Source: Roseibium marinum
GTDB taxonomy: Bacteria; Pseudomonadota; Alphaproteobacteria; Rhizobiales; Stappiaceae
Reading direction: 5' to 3'
DNA length: 64,000 bases
Assembly: GCF_002906165.1 (NCBI RefSeq)
Contig: NZ_PPCN01000005.1
Coordinates: 248,001 to 312,000 of the forward strand
In this document: one piece after another, positions 46,166-55,666 of the stretch
How the letters are laid out: each line of letters begins with the position of its first letter
Numbering within the stretch: the stretch's first letter is position 1
Translations under genes and position numbers: made by a program
The notes under the pieces: generated by a model
What the model saw: the letters and a program-made list of their open reading frames with translations, nothing else
The model's database searches: none
What the model was told of the DNA's origin: nothing

Positions 46166-48201
46166 ATTCCCCCTTGCCCTATGCGATCAATGGACGCTTC
46201 CTGCTGCAGAACATGACAGGTGTCCAGCGATACGCATTCAATGTCGTGAACGCCATGCAGAGATCGGTTCCCGATTCTGCCAGCCTGCCGGTCATCGCTC
46301 CGCAGTCGACACCGGATGTTCCCGGTTTCCAGGCGTCGATCGAGCGCAAAGGAGCGTTTTCCGGTCACATGTGGGAACAGCTTTCGCTGCCGAACGTCTG
46401 GCCGGACCGTTTGCTGAACCTGTGCAACACGGCGCCGCTCGTGAAGCGCAATCAGGTCATCTGCATGCATGACGCCAATGTGGTCATCGCGCCGGAAAGC
46501 TATAGTGCCAAGTTCCGGGCTTACTATCGCCTGATACAGCCCTATCTGGCCCGGCGGGCTTACCGGGTCGCAACCGTTTCTCATGCCTCGGCGCGCCAGA
46601 TCGCGCGGCATCTGCAAATCCCTCTGGCAGATATCGTCGTCCTGCCGAACGGCCACGAACACGCATTGAACTGGGACGCTGCACAGGCCGAGATCGCCCC
46701 CCATTTTGTCGAGCAGATCTGTTACCTGCGCGGTCGCCGGTTCGTGCTCGCTCTGGGCTCGAGATCCCCGCACAAGAATCTGGATTTACTGATCCGTGCC
46801 GCACCAGCCTTGGAGGCAATTGGCGTCGATATCCTGATCGCGGGGGGAGATGCCGGCATCTTCGAGCGCGAGAGGCTGGAGGAGCGGACGAACGTGCACC
46901 TGCTCGGACGTGTGCCGGATGCCGATCTCGCCTACCTTCTGGACAGCGCTCTCTGTCTCGTGTTCCCATCACTGACTGAAGGGTTCGGCCTGCCCATCAT
47001 AGAGGCCATGGCACGGGGCTGCCCCGTTATTTCCTCCAATCTTGCCAGTATGCCGGAAGTCTGCGGCACGGCTGCGCTGCTGGCCTCGCCCTTCGATACC
47101 CGCCAGTGGGTGGAGCATGTGAAGGCGCTCTGCGCTTCGCCGGACTTGCGCGTCGAATTGATCGAAAAAGGTTTCGAGCAGGCCGAAAGGTTTTCCTGGG
47201 CGCAAACAGCTCAAGGGTACCTGGATCTCATGGAAACATCCGCGTTCAGGCAAACCCGCGCTACGGGAACAGAGGTTCGCGGATTGAAGGTCGGAGTGGT
47301 TTTCGCGACACGGGGCAGACCCTCGGTGGTCAGCGCCACAGTCCGTCATCTGCTTGAAACCCAGACCCTGAAACCGGATACGGTCATTGTTTCATGTGTC
47401 GATTCGGACGATGCCGGCGACCTTGGTGAACTGGACGGCGTCAAGGTCCTCACAGGACCGGGCGGGTTGCCGGCACAACGCAATACGGGTCTGTCGGCCC
47501 TGTCCGACGAGATCGATATCGTTGTATTCTTCGACGATGATTTCATTGCTCACAAGGATTGGCTGGCGGTCGCGGCGCAAACGTTTCAGGATGAAAAGCA
47601 GGTGGTTGGATTTACCGGGCGCGTCATCGCAGATGGCATCAAGGGCCCTGGAATCAGTTTTGAGGACGCCGTCCGGGCCGTGGAGGAAGACCAGGAGAAG
47701 GATGATGCGTCATGGATCGAACCCTTCAGTCCCTATGGCTGCAACATGGCCTTTCGGATGGCGGCAGTGGCAAGTGAAAGGTTTGACGAGCGGCTCGTGA
47801 TGTACGGATGGCTGGAAGATCGCGATTTCGGGGCTACGCTCGCCAGGCGTGGCGGCCAGCTTGTGAAATTCAATCAAGCTTCCGGAGTTCACATGGGAAC
47901 CAAGTCCGGCCGTGTCAGCGGTCACAAGCTCGGATACTCGCAGATCATCAATCCGATCTACATGCTGAGAAAGGGGACCATGTCGCTCCGGGAAGTCTGC
48001 GGACAGATATTCAGAAATGTGGCGAGCAACCTGGCGCGCGCCTTTCGCCCCGAGCCGTTCATCGACAGGCGCGGAAGAGTGAAGGGCAACCTTCTTGGGC
48101 TTCAGGACCTTCTGCGAGGCCGGCTTGAGCCCGAGCGGGCGGCAGCTCTCATTTCGCCAAAAAGTTCGGTTGGCCTCAGTGGCGTGGAGAAACAAAGTTG
48201 A
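46162..48201 (+). CDS. Bifunctional glycosyltransferase, GT4-GT2 fusion
   Basis: The 679-residue protein joins two transferases. Residues 1 to about 365 are GT4: YAINGRFLLQNMTGVQRYAF, VLALGSRSPHKNLDLLIRAA and PSLTEGFGLPIIEAMARGCP. Residues from about 375 are GT2: VGVVFATRGRPSVVSATVRH, GPGGLPAQRNTGLSAL and the metal motif VVFFDDDFIAHKDW. Start: ATG 46162 overlaps the upstream stop as ATGA. A two-domain enzyme could add consecutive sugars of the repeat unit. Its stop overlaps the TTG start of the ExoP-like gene. Confidence 0.9.
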   Translation: MNSPLPYAINGRFLLQNMTGVQRYAFNVVNAMQRSVPDSASLPVIAPQSTPDVPGFQASIERKGAFSGHMWEQLSLPNVWPDRLLNLCNTAPLVKRNQVICMHDANVVIAPESYSAKFRAYYRLIQPYLARRAYRVATVSHASARQIARHLQIPLADIVVLPNGHEHALNWDAAQAEIAPHFVEQICYLRGRRFVLALGSRSPHKNLDLLIRAAPALEAIGVDILIAGGDAGIFERERLEERTNVHLLGRVPDADLAYLLDSALCLVFPSLTEGFGLPIIEAMARGCPVISSNLASMPEVCGTAALLASPFDTRQWVEHVKALCASPDLRVELIEKGFEQAERFSWAQTAQGYLDLMETSAFRQTRATGTEVRGLKVGVVFATRGRPSVVSATVRHLLETQTLKPDTVIVSCVDSDDAGDLGELDGVKVLTGPGGLPAQRNTGLSALSDEIDIVVFFDDDFIAHKDWLAVAAQTFQDEKQVVGFTGRVIADGIKGPGISFEDAVRAVEEDQEKDDASWIEPFSPYGCNMAFRMAAVASERFDERLVMYGWLEDRDFGATLARRGGQLVKFNQASGVHMGTKSGRVSGHKLGYSQIINPIYMLRKGTMSLREVCGQIFRNVASNLARAFRPEPFIDRRGRVKGNLLGLQDLLRGRLEPERAAALISPKSSVGLSGVEKQS

Positions 48202-49892
48202 CTTACAAAGACATTCCAGCTTCCGGTCAGATTTTCAGACGTGTCCATCCCCTTCATCCTCAGGGTGAGCAACCGGAACGGGGCCCGCAGGCTCTCGTCG
48301 AGTTGGTTCTGGCGATCGTTTTCCGGTACAAGATCATGCTTACGGGCTGTGTGCTGGCCGGGCTTGTGCTTTCCGCCTATTATGCCAGCACCTTGCCGCC
48401 AGTCTACAAGGCCACGGCAAGCGTTCTTCTGGAGCCGAAGCGCGTCGTCAAGGTTGACGGTCAGAGCTCCTTTCAGCAGGAATTGAACCTGAACCGCGTC
48501 GATAGCGAACTGGTGGTCATCAGTTCCGAGCGCTTGCTTTCCGAAGTGTTCGACAGTCTCGAGATGAGTTCCGACCCGGAGCTGGCAAACAGAGAGCCCA
48601 GCACCCTTTCCCGCTATGCAGGCGAAGCCAAGGAGTGGATTGCCGGCATCCTTGCCTCGATAAGCGGTGGCGAGGGAGGATCAAACTCTTCCGCAGCCAC
48701 CACGGCGACCGACCAGTCCAACAGGGACTGGCTGACTGCGTTCAGCCGTTTCAGCAATCGCGTCAGCGCCTCACGAGTGGGTCAGTCCTTCGTCCTGTCC
48801 GTTACATACGCCTCCTCCGACGCCAAACTTGCGTCCCGGGTCGCAAACGCGATTGTCTCGGCCTATCTGTTGCAGACTGTCAACGCGGAGTATCAGACCC
48901 TGCTTACGGGCGCTGGAACCCTGCAGGGCCGGCTGGACGCGCTTTCGGAGCAGATAAACACGTCCAGAGACGCCATGATGGCTGGCAGGGTGCCCGACAG
49001 GCCAATTCCGGATGCGAATGCGCGTGTCATCGGCGAGGCACAGGTTCCGCTGAGCCCTTCGGCTCCGCGAAAGTCGCTGATCGCGGCTTTCGGCGCAATA
49101 CTCGGGCTCATACTCGGGGTCTGCCTGGCGGCCCTGCGGTTCACCCTTGACAAGAAAATCTGGAAAATCAACGACCTGCAGAACAAGTTCAATGGTCCCT
49201 GCCTTGGTTATATTCCCCTGCCTCGCAGGCTGCGGCGGCGCTCCAAACTTGCACCCGCTTCCGTTGCGTCTGTCATATACCGCCATCCGGAAGGCAAATT
49301 TCCGTCTGCTCTCCGAGACCTGCGCACGACTATCGATCTGATTTGTGCGCCTTTCGCCGAAAAGCGGAATTCCGTCGTTGCACTCGTTTCGTGGGAAGAC
49401 AGCGTGACGCCAACGACCGTAGGCCTCGGACTGGCTGAATTGAACATTCGCAGCGGTCATCGTGTTACGCTACTGGATGCTGGCTGCAGCAGGAACAATC
49501 GTTCTGGCGGGGAAAAACGCGCCAGCCAGACCATTACATTCGCAGATGCCGTGGTTGATCCTTCGACCCTTGACGAAACGGTGCTGACAGAGAATCCGAG
49601 GTTGCTGTTTCTTCCGGTCTATTCGCAAAATTCAGATATCAATCTGCGTGTGGATCTCAGCGGAGCGCGTGCCAAAGACCTTATCGGCAGTTTGGTCGGA
49701 CGCGGCAAGATATTGATGTCGCTGCCGCCCCTGAACGGTTCGGCGGACGGCTTGTCGCTCTCCGTTCAGGCGGACGCCGTTATTATCGTGATCACTGCCG
49801 GAAAGACGACTCTGGGAAACGTTCAGGACGCGGAACGTCAACTCATGCGGGTTGGCGCCAACCTTATCGGGACGGTTTTCGTGCAGGGGTGA
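48198..49892 (+). CDS. ExoP/Wzz-like polysaccharide co-polymerase with degenerate kinase domain, TTG start
   Basis: The 564-residue protein has a Wzz domain between two membrane helices (about residues 46-65 and 294-316), with the proline-rich PLSPSAPRKS before the second. It ends with a BY-kinase-like fold (about residues 360-564). The Walker A position reads WEDSVTPTTVG without the lysine, the A' position is LLDAGC, the B position ILMSLPP, and there is no C-terminal tyrosine cluster, so ATP-dependent autokinase activity is unlikely. Start: TTG 48198 overlaps the upstream TGA and has GGAG eight bases before it. It should regulate chain length with the ExoF-like protein. Confidence 0.88.
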   Translation: MTYKDIPASGQIFRRVHPLHPQGEQPERGPQALVELVLAIVFRYKIMLTGCVLAGLVLSAYYASTLPPVYKATASVLLEPKRVVKVDGQSSFQQELNLNRVDSELVVISSERLLSEVFDSLEMSSDPELANREPSTLSRYAGEAKEWIAGILASISGGEGGSNSSAATTATDQSNRDWLTAFSRFSNRVSASRVGQSFVLSVTYASSDAKLASRVANAIVSAYLLQTVNAEYQTLLTGAGTLQGRLDALSEQINTSRDAMMAGRVPDRPIPDANARVIGEAQVPLSPSAPRKSLIAAFGAILGLILGVCLAALRFTLDKKIWKINDLQNKFNGPCLGYIPLPRRLRRRSKLAPASVASVIYRHPEGKFPSALRDLRTTIDLICAPFAEKRNSVVALVSWEDSVTPTTVGLGLAELNIRSGHRVTLLDAGCSRNNRSGGEKRASQTITFADAVVDPSTLDETVLTENPRLLFLPVYSQNSDINLRVDLSGARAKDLIGSLVGRGKILMSLPPLNGSADGLSLSVQADAVIIVITAGKTTLGNVQDAERQLMRVGANLIGTVFVQG

Positions 49893-49905
49893 CCCTGGCC
49901 TGAAA

Positions 49906-49937
49906 TCTGTCGGGGCTGCGCAGTCAGTGCCGACAGA
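49906..49937. other. 8-bp inverted repeat after the ExoP-like gene
   Basis: TCTGTCGG and CCGACAGA are separated by 16 bases with no T-run. This is a possible weak terminator between two convergent genes. Confidence 0.3.
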
Positions 49938-50094
49938 CAGTTCAAAGACGCATGGCCATTCACGATTCAGGGCGCGAACCAGCCTGTGCCTGGAAATTGA
50001 GAAAAGCCAGGCTCGGCTGACCGTCGTTTACCAAGACGACCGGGCGGATGTGCCGTGCGGTGCCTTTGGCGAAAAACGGGACCTTTCGGAGACA

Positions 50095-51534
50095 TCAGTA
50101 TCTGTCGAAAAACTCCAGTCGGGACCGTCCGATGATCACTCTCAGTCCCAGAGCAAAAAGGGCCGCAAAATAGACGGCGGCTCCCACGGGAGCAACGACC
50201 GCTAGCTCATAAAAAGCCGGCCATTCCAGATCCGCCATTTCCCTCCGCAGGATTGCGACGCCTATCGCCATGGCGATCGCGGCAACGCCTATCTTCCACA
50301 AGTTCTTCACCTGCTGGACAATGCCGACACCCACCACCTGGCGTGCATAATAAAGATAGAAGCCGCTCATCAGAACCGCGAGGAATGCGCGGGCGATACT
50401 GACCCCAAGAACGGAAAAGGCATAAAAGCCAGCCGTCAGAAGCAGCAGCCGCAAACACAGATCAATCACGTTCACTCTGACAATCAGGAAGGGCCTGTCG
50501 ATCGCCAGGCACATCGAATAGAGCGTCTGAAAATACGGTATTGGAAGAACCGCAAGCGCAAGAATGCTGACATAAACGGCTGCGTCTGCCCATTTCGGTC
50601 CGAGCAGTAATGCGGTCGCGAGATCGGCGGTCAGGGAAATACCCACGCACGCCGGCACGGAGATCATCATAGCGAATCGGACAGCCTTCAAGAAAGCCTG
50701 CTGAAGCCGCTCCCGGTCGTTGCCGATCAGGGAAAACGCCGCCATGACGGATTGAAGCGCAGGTCCGATCAGGCTCTGCGTCGGCATCGTCGCAAGGTCG
50801 CTAGCGATCGCATAGCGGCCCAGCGAGGCCTTGTCGGATCCCAGGCCGACGAGAAGCCGGTCGAATTGCCAGTTGAGTGCCGAAACCAGTTGCGCAACAC
50901 TGTACCAGCCTATGAAGGCCGCAAAGTCATTGAGCCGCTTCAGCGAAAGCCTTGGACGGTAAGGGGCCAGAATATAGGACAGGGCGGTCGCGGCGAATGC
51001 AGCGGCAACGTAGTTGGCCGCTATCGCCCAGTAGGTCGCGCCTGCATAAAGCAAGATCATTGCGGCCCCGAAAGCACAGATCTTGCCCCCGAATTCCATC
51101 ATGAAGGTTTGCAGAAATCCGAGTTTGCGCGCGAAGTGAACCATGGCCGGGCTGACGAAACCCTTGGCGATGGATCCGGTGACGATGAACAGGATCAGCG
51201 GGACAAGTCTCTGCTCGTCATTGATGTGTGAAAAAGGCCATATCAGCACAAGAACGACCAGTGCGACGAGACCGCTTCGCATCGCGCCCAGCGTAAAACC
51301 GGTATCCAGGTGTTCCCGATCTATCTTCTCCAGCCGCACCAGGGCCTGCGTCACCGGCACTTCCAGAATGGTATCGATAATCAGGACCAGAGACATCGCC
51401 AGCGCGGCCAGACCGAAATCGGCCGGTGTCAGGACGCGGGCAAGAATGGGAAGCATGATGAAATCGATCGCCCGCCCCGTGAAGCGCGAAAATACCAGCC
51501 AACCGGCGCCCTTGAGAGCTCTGAGTGCAATCAT
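50095..51534 (-). CDS. Wzx-like lipopolysaccharide/EPS flippase (PST family)
   Basis: The 479-residue protein has about twelve to fourteen membrane helices and begins GAGWLVFSRFTGRAIDFIMLPILARVLTPADFGLAALAM, the hallmark of polysaccharide transporter (MOP superfamily) flippases such as ExoT and WzxC. It should flip undecaprenyl-linked repeat units to the periplasm for the Wzy-like polymerase. ATG 51534 is chosen; the frame extends to 51618 without homology. It is convergent with the exoP-like gene. Confidence 0.9.
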   Translation of the reverse strand: MIALRALKGAGWLVFSRFTGRAIDFIMLPILARVLTPADFGLAALAMSLVLIIDTILEVPVTQALVRLEKIDREHLDTGFTLGAMRSGLVALVVLVLIWPFSHINDEQRLVPLILFIVTGSIAKGFVSPAMVHFARKLGFLQTFMMEFGGKICAFGAAMILLYAGATYWAIAANYVAAAFAATALSYILAPYRPRLSLKRLNDFAAFIGWYSVAQLVSALNWQFDRLLVGLGSDKASLGRYAIASDLATMPTQSLIGPALQSVMAAFSLIGNDRERLQQAFLKAVRFAMMISVPACVGISLTADLATALLLGPKWADAAVYVSILALAVLPIPYFQTLYSMCLAIDRPFLIVRVNVIDLCLRLLLLTAGFYAFSVLGVSIARAFLAVLMSGFYLYYARQVVGVGIVQQVKNLWKIGVAAIAMAIGVAILRREMADLEWPAFYELAVVAPVGAAVYFAALFALGLRVIIGRSRLEFFDRY

Positions 51535-51817
51535 TTGCGACTTTCGAATGTTGTGTCCGCAAACACAGGCCGCGCACCGCAGAGGTGGATCCAAGCGGCT
51601 AAAGCGGATTTCGGTCAAGTTCTTGAAAATTTATATTATTTCCCGGCATTCCACGCCGGATTTTTTAAAGTTTGCCGCAACTGAAACTGTTCCGGACTGT
51701 TTGAGCCGTCCTGTGGTCCGGCGGAATTGAAAAATTTGCGTAGGCCTGCAGGATCCGGCAATGGGAAGCGAGGAGCTTGAAACCGTAAATCATGAGTGCA
51801 GTCATTAGTGCCTCCCG

Positions 51818-53779
51818 CTACTTCTGAAACCGTGCGGATACACCCCGCAACGCGTAGGTAATTTCCAAGGCTATCAGCAAAGGCAGGCCAAATGAGGAAA
51901 AATCACGGGAGATCGCCCCTTCCTTCCAGAGGTTCGATTTGACCGTCACCAGTTTGTTCCGCAGGCTGTGGTTGCCGCTTTCCTTGAGAACCTTGACGTA
52001 GTCCGCCCTTCCGAAATCGACAGAGCGCTCACCGACTTCGAGAACCGCGAGATCGAGGCTCCGTGGAAAGGTAATCGCCTGCTTAAGGCGTGGCCAGGCT
52101 GTGCTGGCGTCGCGAAAAACCTGCTCGCCGCTTTTTAAGGTGTCAATGTAACGAAGTACTCCACTAAGCATCGGGCTCAGGAGGTCCTTGTCGATCGGGT
52201 AGGACATATCGACCGAGTTGGTGCCGACACTGCCGTCGTCGTTCCGCTCGAACCTGCGGACCGACGGAACCTTCGGTTCAAAGAGGCTTTCGATAATGTG
52301 CCAGTATCTGAGTACGACGCTTTCGGTACGGAACGGATCATACTTGTTCTGCTCGACAACCAATCCCGAGACTTTTTCGAAATGCTCCTCGCCGAAGCCC
52401 TTGTAGTTGCTCCGGGCAAAGTGAACCGTTTCGAAGCCTTTTTGGGTTAGTCCCGCCGCCAGAAGCCGTTGCGTGCTGCCGTAAAGCCCGGTGTCACACA
52501 GGATGAGGCGCGTGGCATTGCAGCCGACCTGATCGAGATGCTGCTGGAACATGGTATTCTGAGCGTGGATCTCCTCGCGCAGTTCGCGTCCGCCTTCGCT
52601 GTCGAGCAGGGCATAGAAACCGGCCGCATCAAACGGCTTCTGCCAGTCTGGCGATGTGCCATGGCTGGCGCCACCGAGCGCCTTGGCGACATCGGAAAAA
52701 GTCCGCCCGTTGAATTCGCGGCCGATTTCGTCGAGGGCAGCGGCGCTCCGGCTCTCGACCGCGGCACGCGCGGCAATGAGACGTGAAATCATGAAAGTTT
52801 CGCGGCGGACATCTCCGGGCAAACCCAACACATCGAGGATGCGCTCATACGCTTCGCGGATGCCGACGCCGCCACGCGCGCAAAAAAGAAGCACGGAGGG
52901 TTTGTCGGCTGACTGGGCCTGCTGGGCATATAGCCATATCTTCAGGCAGAACTCGGCGACGATTGGGCCAAACACATCGTGTCCGAACTCGGCTGGATCG
53001 GCTGTACGGTGGATGGCACCGCGCCGGGAGAGTTTCTCACCGAACATCTGCATGGATCTGGTGGCGGCCCCGTTCGCCAGTGAACGATACCGCATGATCG
53101 GGTTCCGCGGCAGGTGGCGGGATTTCAGTCCCAGCGTTTCGGGTACACGGCTGTCGGCTACATGGTCATCTCCAAGATGGAGTACCTGGTCCGCGCGAAC
53201 GCCTTCCTCTTCCAAGACATGCCGGAACAACGCCCCGTGCCGTTTGCTCGCCTGGGCATCTGCGCTCGAATAGACCCGGTCGATGAGTTCGGGGGCGTGG
53301 AAATGTCCGATTAGTTCCGCGACCTGATATGCGGAGAGGGCGGTGTCGCTGACAGCAATCGTTCTCAGACCTTTCTGACGGCACGCGCCAAGAAAATGCG
53401 CCAGTTCACGGTTGGCGAAAAGCGACCTTTTCTCGGTCTCGACCTCGATGGCCAGACGGTGTTCGAGAAAGCTTTCCGGCAGTGACAGCAGCTCAAGCTG
53501 CCACCGAACGATATCGGTCAGCCGCACCTCGCCCACATTTCCACCGACATTCAGCGCCCGATAGACCATCTGCTGGGTCATGCGCCTGGCCTTTACAAGG
53601 TCACAGGCTTCGACCTCGTAACCGTTCTTCTTGAGGATTGAGGAGAACTCTCTTTCGCATTTGGAAATTCTCGAGGTCTGAGATTTGACTTTCCGTAGCA
53701 GCAATGTGTCGAAAACATCTGTTGAAACTACTTGTATGTTGTCCAGAATATCAATTGAAAATCGGGAAACCTTACGCAA
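51818..53779 (-). CDS. COG5610-type HAD-superfamily protein, TTG start
   Basis: The 653-residue protein has an N-terminal HAD-like domain: motif I VVSTDVFDTLLLRK, motif II IAVSDTALSA and motif III/IV HLGDDHVADSR. A long C-terminal region (about residues 270-653) contains LLFCARGGVGIREAYERIL and RLILCDTGLYGSTQRLLAAG, two phosphate-binding-like loops. Such proteins recur in polysaccharide clusters of many bacteria but their reaction is unknown. The TTG at 53779 is supported by AGAGGA six bases upstream. The protein may be a phosphatase of a nucleotide-sugar or glycosyl-phosphate intermediate; this is inference. Confidence 0.72.
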   Translation of the reverse strand: MRKVSRFSIDILDNIQVVSTDVFDTLLLRKVKSQTSRISKCEREFSSILKKNGYEVEACDLVKARRMTQQMVYRALNVGGNVGEVRLTDIVRWQLELLSLPESFLEHRLAIEVETEKRSLFANRELAHFLGACRQKGLRTIAVSDTALSAYQVAELIGHFHAPELIDRVYSSADAQASKRHGALFRHVLEEEGVRADQVLHLGDDHVADSRVPETLGLKSRHLPRNPIMRYRSLANGAATRSMQMFGEKLSRRGAIHRTADPAEFGHDVFGPIVAEFCLKIWLYAQQAQSADKPSVLLFCARGGVGIREAYERILDVLGLPGDVRRETFMISRLIAARAAVESRSAAALDEIGREFNGRTFSDVAKALGGASHGTSPDWQKPFDAAGFYALLDSEGGRELREEIHAQNTMFQQHLDQVGCNATRLILCDTGLYGSTQRLLAAGLTQKGFETVHFARSNYKGFGEEHFEKVSGLVVEQNKYDPFRTESVVLRYWHIIESLFEPKVPSVRRFERNDDGSVGTNSVDMSYPIDKDLLSPMLSGVLRYIDTLKSGEQVFRDASTAWPRLKQAITFPRSLDLAVLEVGERSVDFGRADYVKVLKESGNHSLRNKLVTVKSNLWKEGAISRDFSSFGLPLLIALEITYALRGVSARFQK

Positions 53780-54099
53780 AACGCATCCTCTTGATATTTC
53801 AACGCGTCTAAATTTCTTAATCTAAAGATTTTTTTTAACTTCAGCTTGGTTTTACTGAGGGTAATTCTGTTTCAAGAATTCATATGCACGATCAAGATAT
53901 GTTTGATTGCAAGTCAAGGATAGCTCATCCTGTTATGTCTTTACAGTAAATTTTTTGTATAATTTGTAAAACTGTTGCGCCAACCAGAATTCCTTGCGCA
54001 AATGGCTTTGTATAAAAATTATATAGCAATAAGATAACCTGAACTATTCTAATCTTTAGGCGGGTTTGCTTATTTCTTGGGCAAATTTTAAGGCGGTGA
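53780..54099. other. AT-rich divergent region between the HAD and flavoprotein genes
   Basis: No gene is supported. The stretch is among the most AT-rich of the window and contains several TATAAT-like boxes (for example near 53955). It presumably drives both neighbouring genes. Confidence 0.45.
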
Positions 54100-55482
54100 A
54101 TGAAAAATTTTTTCCCAAACGATGAAGCTCCGGACCAGGTATTTCACACAGCTATCCTTGGTGCGGGAATTTCGGGACTTGTGTCGGCTTCAATCCTTGC
54201 CGAACAAGGTTGTGGCAGGATTCTTGTCATCGATGAATACGATCACCTGGGTGGCAATCACCTTGATTGGTCGTCCAACGGCTACACGTTCGACATCGGG
54301 AGCCTGATTTTTCAGGACGATTCTCCGCTGATCAAACACTTTCCGGAACTCCTGCCGCATTATGTCAATGTCCATCCGGAATGGGCAAGGCTGAACCCGC
54401 AGGGAAAAATAACCGCTTACCCGGTGTCGGTCCGCGACGATATCCTGGCGGGGGGGCCGCTTGTAACCGCACGGATCCTGGTGTCCGCGCTCTACGCCCG
54501 GATTTTTCAAAGGCAGATGGATAGCGCCGAAGAATTCGCCCGTTACTGGATCGGATCCTGCCTTTTAACCAGATCCGGGCTCAAGACATATATGCACCGG
54601 TTTTACGGAATCGAACCCAGCCAGATTGATATCGACCTGGCAAAAAAGAGGATGCTCTGGATCAGTGAAAACGCCTCCTTTCGCGGCGTCTGGCAGAGAT
54701 TGAAACACCGCTTCAAGAAGTCCATGCCACCGTCAAACAGGCAGCTCGTCCGGCCAAAAGAAGGTTTCGCGCCGCTCTATGATACCGTCCGGCAAAAGCT
54801 GAGCAAGTTGGGGGTCGAGTTTAGTCTCGGCAAAAAACTGAATGCCGTCCAGAAATCGAAATACGGCTTCACGGTCGTTACCGAAGGCGGTACCTTCCGT
54901 GCTGCAAACGTGGTGTCGACGATCCCGGTCAGCCAGGCCACAAACCTTTGCGGCATTGAAATGGGAAGCGAACTCAGAACCATCACGCTGATAACCCTCT
55001 ATTTCAGTTTCTCCGGAAACAGAGGTTTCGATCAGTCGATAATCTATAATTTTTCCGATGAAGGCGCGTGGAAGCGTCTTACCGTTTATTCCGACTTCTA
55101 CGGACAGGTTCATGGCCGGGAATATTTCGCGGTTGAAGTCATCTCCAATTTTCTCGGAGCGGGCGTTGAGGAAGCCGAGAAGGATTTCCGCGCGCATGTA
55201 CGCGATGCACGACTTTTCTCCGGTGACCTGAAGCTGGAGGGAAGTCAGGTCCTGGAAAATGCCTACCCGATCTACAGCCGGGGTTCCGTCAAACAAGCTG
55301 AAGACGCGATTTCGGCACTTCGGGATTTCGGCATCCTCTCCTTCGGACGTCAGGGAGGGTTCAACTATCAGCCCACGGCGCGTGTCTCGACGATCGAAGC
55401 CGAAAGCGCGATGCAAGGTTTCAATCTCAAACAGACTGTTGAAGTTGTTGGTGAGATCAAGGAGGAACAAATAAAAATGTAA
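54100..55482 (+). CDS. NAD(P)/FAD-dependent oxidoreductase, UDP-galactopyranose-mutase-like
   Basis: The 460-residue flavoprotein has the dinucleotide motif AILGAGISGLVSASILAEQG and the second FAD segment LVIDEYDHLGGNHLD, then VSTIPVSQATNL and a C-terminal LSFGRQGGFNYQPT FAD contact. The HLGGNxxD sequence is reminiscent of UDP-galactopyranose mutases, whereas the length and remaining motifs match amine-oxidase/protoporphyrinogen-oxidase-like proteins of sugar clusters. A role in forming an unusual sugar is plausible. AAGGCGGTGA precedes the ATG. Confidence 0.75.
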   Translation: MKNFFPNDEAPDQVFHTAILGAGISGLVSASILAEQGCGRILVIDEYDHLGGNHLDWSSNGYTFDIGSLIFQDDSPLIKHFPELLPHYVNVHPEWARLNPQGKITAYPVSVRDDILAGGPLVTARILVSALYARIFQRQMDSAEEFARYWIGSCLLTRSGLKTYMHRFYGIEPSQIDIDLAKKRMLWISENASFRGVWQRLKHRFKKSMPPSNRQLVRPKEGFAPLYDTVRQKLSKLGVEFSLGKKLNAVQKSKYGFTVVTEGGTFRAANVVSTIPVSQATNLCGIEMGSELRTITLITLYFSFSGNRGFDQSIIYNFSDEGAWKRLTVYSDFYGQVHGREYFAVEVISNFLGAGVEEAEKDFRAHVRDARLFSGDLKLEGSQVLENAYPIYSRGSVKQAEDAISALRDFGILSFGRQGGFNYQPTARVSTIEAESAMQGFNLKQTVEVVGEIKEEQIKM

Positions 55483-55666
55483 AATTTACTGGATTCTTCG
55501 AGTCTTTTGTGTTTTTCTTATTGGCAAATTTCACAATATTTGCATTTGCAGATCTATGGTGTGTTATTTTGCGAGCTGACTTTTTTACGGCTTCTCTCAT
55601 TTCCGCGGCCGGCGAAGTGCAGGTGGTTTAGCTTGTCTCCTTCGGTTGCCAGAGTACGGATTTTAT

